From assembly GCA_937870805.1 (NCBI GenBank), contig CALMZT010000052.1, forward strand, positions 1 to 5,967: a stretch of DNA of 5,967 bases. The letters run 5' to 3'. The translations under genes and the position numbers were made by a program. Positions within the stretch are counted from its first letter, which is position 1, and each line of letters starts with the position of its first letter. The notes beneath the pieces are model-generated. The model did no database searches, had not been told where the DNA came from, and was given only the letters and a program-made list of their open reading frames with translations. Below are positions 4,733-5,967 of the stretch, in pieces. This stretch comes from an uncultured Chloroflexota bacterium. GTDB taxonomy: Bacteria; Chloroflexota; Anaerolineae; Aggregatilineales; Phototrophicaceae.

Positions 4733-5404
4733 ATGAACTTTAAAGATGTTTTTTTACAGCACATCGGGCGCTCATGGGATAAGCAGATGACGCTCTCGGA
4801 ACTCATCGGTGGCAGCCCCCACTGGGAGTATGATTTAGCTGCTGGTACGCTCGCGTTTCAGGACAGCTATACTTTCAAAATCCAACTCATTGGCACTGAA
4901 GGCTGGCGCTCAAATACATGGCTGTGGGCGTGGGCGAACACAGGCAGCCACTTCCCTTCCAATTTGGTGCAAGCCTCGTTGGACATTAAAGCATTCGGCG
5001 TCAAGAATCGGATTATGCCTTTACGAACGGCGAAGCTCCCGCTTGGAGACCGCATCAATGGGTCTACATTGTCGTTGTTGGCGTGCGGCATTTGTCAGGG
5101 CGACGCTATCTATCGCGGACCCGATGACAAAGGCGCGCTGTTCATGTTGATTAAGGATGATGCCTATCCTCTACCCACGTATCATCCTATTCAGCGCGTG
5201 GCGGAAATCTTTCCCAGGATGATTGGCAGTGTACACTTAGACGACCCGCGCACTGCGCTCAAGCACTACCTTGAATCGTATGGTCTCACGCCGCAAATCG
5301 AAGGCAAAACCCTCGTCGCCCAACACAGTGACGGCTCCGAACTGCGTGCCACGTTCGACACCATCGGGCGCTTGCAAAACTTTGAGGCGAAGCTGAAGCC
5401 GTAG
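4733..5404 (+). CDS. DUF6882-like conserved hypothetical protein
   Basis: This 223-residue protein is predicted to be cytoplasmic; no signal peptide or membrane helix is visible. Its first half contains a strand pair leading to QLIGTEG (51-57) and the aromatic block TWLWAWAN (62-69). I recognise these as hallmarks of the DUF6882 family, whose function is not known to me. The central part is alpha/beta with a Cys pair (Cys118, Cys121) and a ligand-pocket-like YRGPDDKGALFMLI segment (127-140). The C-terminal portion (173-220) has the pattern ALKHYLESYGL, a beta hairpin and DGSELRATFDTIGRL, and looks like a small separate subdomain. The start is supported by AAGAAGG ending at 4724, eight bases before the ATG. 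It is monocistronic, with its own predicted promoter, an operator-like palindrome and a structured leader. The stop codon overlaps a 7-bp tandem array. The family assignment is from memory of the motif. Confidence 0.8.
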   Translation: MNFKDVFLQHIGRSWDKQMTLSELIGGSPHWEYDLAAGTLAFQDSYTFKIQLIGTEGWRSNTWLWAWANTGSHFPSNLVQASLDIKAFGVKNRIMPLRTAKLPLGDRINGSTLSLLACGICQGDAIYRGPDDKGALFMLIKDDAYPLPTYHPIQRVAEIFPRMIGSVHLDDPRTALKHYLESYGLTPQIEGKTLVAQHSDGSELRATFDTIGRLQNFEAKLKP

Positions 5405-5441
5405 TTATCAGTTATCAGTTTTCAGTTGACAGTTTTCAGTT
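5403..5441. repeat. 7-bp tandem array (AGTTATC/AGTTTTC/AGTTGAC)
   Basis: Five and a half heptamers occur: AGTTATC twice, AGTTTTC, AGTTGAC, AGTTTTC and a partial AGTT. The first unit begins at the second base of the TAG stop of the preceding gene. It is the same family as the inverted array at 1584-1607 and is STRR-like. Confidence 0.8.
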
Positions 5442-5452
5442 CAATTTCGAGC

Positions 5453-5501
5453 TATCCTGCCAGACACTAGTATCCGGCTGCCGCAACGCCACGTCCACTG
5501 A
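5453..5501. repeat. Hairpin repeat, copy A (interrupted)
   Basis: It starts TATCCTGCCAGACACTA and ends CCACGTCCACTGA, and aligns with 5686-5736 with a 2-bp indel and a few substitutions. Its first palindrome is degraded. The second is cut off after GTCCACTGA, exactly where the MITE-like element at 5499-5629 begins. Confidence 0.7.
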
Positions 5502-5629
5502 TGCAGTTTAACCATAAAAGACGGAAATTCCCGTGTAGGGGCAGACCAATGTGTCTGCCTACCAGCGGGCGCACACGCAGGTGCGCCCCTACAATCCCAT
5601 TCTCCGTATTATTTCGTTAAAGAGCATCA
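5499..5629. repeat. MITE-like palindromic element, copy 3
   Basis: The terminal inverted repeats are TGATGCAGTTTAAC (5499-5512) and GTTAAAGAGCATCA (5616-5629), matching at 12 of 14 positions. The 58-bp core (5535-5592) runs GTAGGGGC to GCCCCTAC. Outer ends match those of copy 1 (152-279) in the same orientation, whereas the core is inverted relative to copy 1. There is no coding capacity. Confidence 0.7.
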
Positions 5630-5685
5630 CGGGTTTCCAACGCGCACAGCGGGCAGTTTTATGCGCTTTAACTATTGAATGCGGA

Positions 5686-5743
5686 TATCCTGCCAGACAC
5701 TAAAGTGTCCGGCTGCCGCAGTGCCACGTCCACTGAAGTGGAC
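5686..5743. repeat. Hairpin repeat, copy B (intact)
   Basis: Two perfect palindromes flank a GC-rich middle: GACACT-AA-AGTGTC (5696-5709) and GTCCACT-GA-AGTGGAC (5728-5743). It is the intact relative of copy A at 5453-5501. It is a REP-like or structured repeat with no coding capacity. Confidence 0.7.
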
Positions 5744-5967
5744 AGATAGGCGTGGTTCGGGCAAGAAATTTATTCTCCACACTATTTGAGTGAGGAGCGT
5801 GCGAGGTATATAAATCCTCAGCTTTGAACTCAGAACAGTAAACTGCGTAAGGTAAGTCAATAAATAAAACTGCCCAATCAGATTTGATCGGGCAGTTCGT
5901 TTTTGTTGAGAAACGGGACGATACATTGGTCATCCCATACGATCTCGCGTTTACAGTTACGGGATTA
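5744..5967. other. Non-coding right edge
   Basis: Apart from the hairpin at 5868-5904 there is little to assign. A weak stem TGAGGA (5791-5796) / TCCTCA (5815-5820) is visible. Minus-strand frames run through both the terminator hairpin and the repeat copy B, and lack a ribosome-binding site, so I do not call a gene. Confidence 0.5.
5868..5904. terminator. Orphan bidirectional intrinsic terminator
   Basis: AACTGCCC (5868-5875) pairs with GGGCAGTT (5890-5897). An inner ATCA/TGAT stem caps the hairpin with a GATT loop, and CGTTTTT follows on the plus strand. The opposite strand is also T-rich after the hairpin (TTTATTTATT). The nearest upstream plus-strand gene ends 464 bp away. A minus-strand gene just beyond the window could also use it. 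Confidence 0.65.

Noticed and set aside
5672..5933. Minus-strand small open frames near the right edge, possibly the end of a gene entering from the right
   Set aside because: They run through the terminator hairpin and hairpin repeat copy B and have no family motif. One neighbouring frame has a stop at the window edge. Not enough support for a gene.

Overview
The window reads as a gene-sparse, repeat-rich stretch of bacterial chromosome. The best guess is a free-living Chloroflexota relative (Anaerolineae/Ktedonobacteria-like) or another large-genome environmental bacterium. This is inferred from moderate GC, bacterial Shine-Dalgarno sites and promoters, a DinB/VOC/DUF6882 gene repertoire, dispersed GTAGGGGC palindromes and 7-bp tandem arrays, and a bacterial protein combining RRM and PHAX RNA-binding domains. 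No rRNA, tRNA, CRISPR array, transposase or phage gene is visible.

Layout. Positions 1-368 are non-coding and hold a 128-bp MITE-like palindromic element and a strong hairpin. On the minus strand a VOC-fold protein gene (1443 to 1057) is followed by a P-loop nucleotide kinase/AAA_33-type gene (944 to 369). Their spacer carries a 7-bp tandem array and a dispersed 43-bp repeat. A 359-bp divergent intergenic region contains a second 7-bp array and a good promoter for the rightward pair: a DinB-fold protein gene (1803-2282) and, 48 bp later, the main gene of interest (2331-4169). That gene ends at a clear intrinsic terminator.

The 2331-4169 gene encodes a 612-residue protein with four tandem RRM-like domains, a PHAX-type RNA-binding domain of the kind known from eukaryotic snRNA export adaptor proteins, a Lys/Pro-rich linker and an unassigned C-terminal domain. 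It is probably a multivalent RNA-binding protein. Its RNA target cannot be read from the sequence. Immediately after its terminator lies about 160 bp of repeated, mutually complementary GC-rich motifs with no credible reading frame.

From 4483 to the end, repeats dominate: a second copy of the 43-bp repeat, a GTAGGGGC palindrome nested inside a different inverted repeat, the DUF6882-like gene (4733-5404), a third 7-bp array starting at that gene's stop codon, two copies of a hairpin repeat flanking another MITE-like element, and an orphan bidirectional terminator. The DUF6882-like gene has a perfect -35 box, an operator-like palindrome in the promoter spacer and a predicted structured leader. 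The genes do not form one evident pathway. The strongest biological signal is the RRM/PHAX protein, and the strongest DNA-level signal is the system of nested palindromes.
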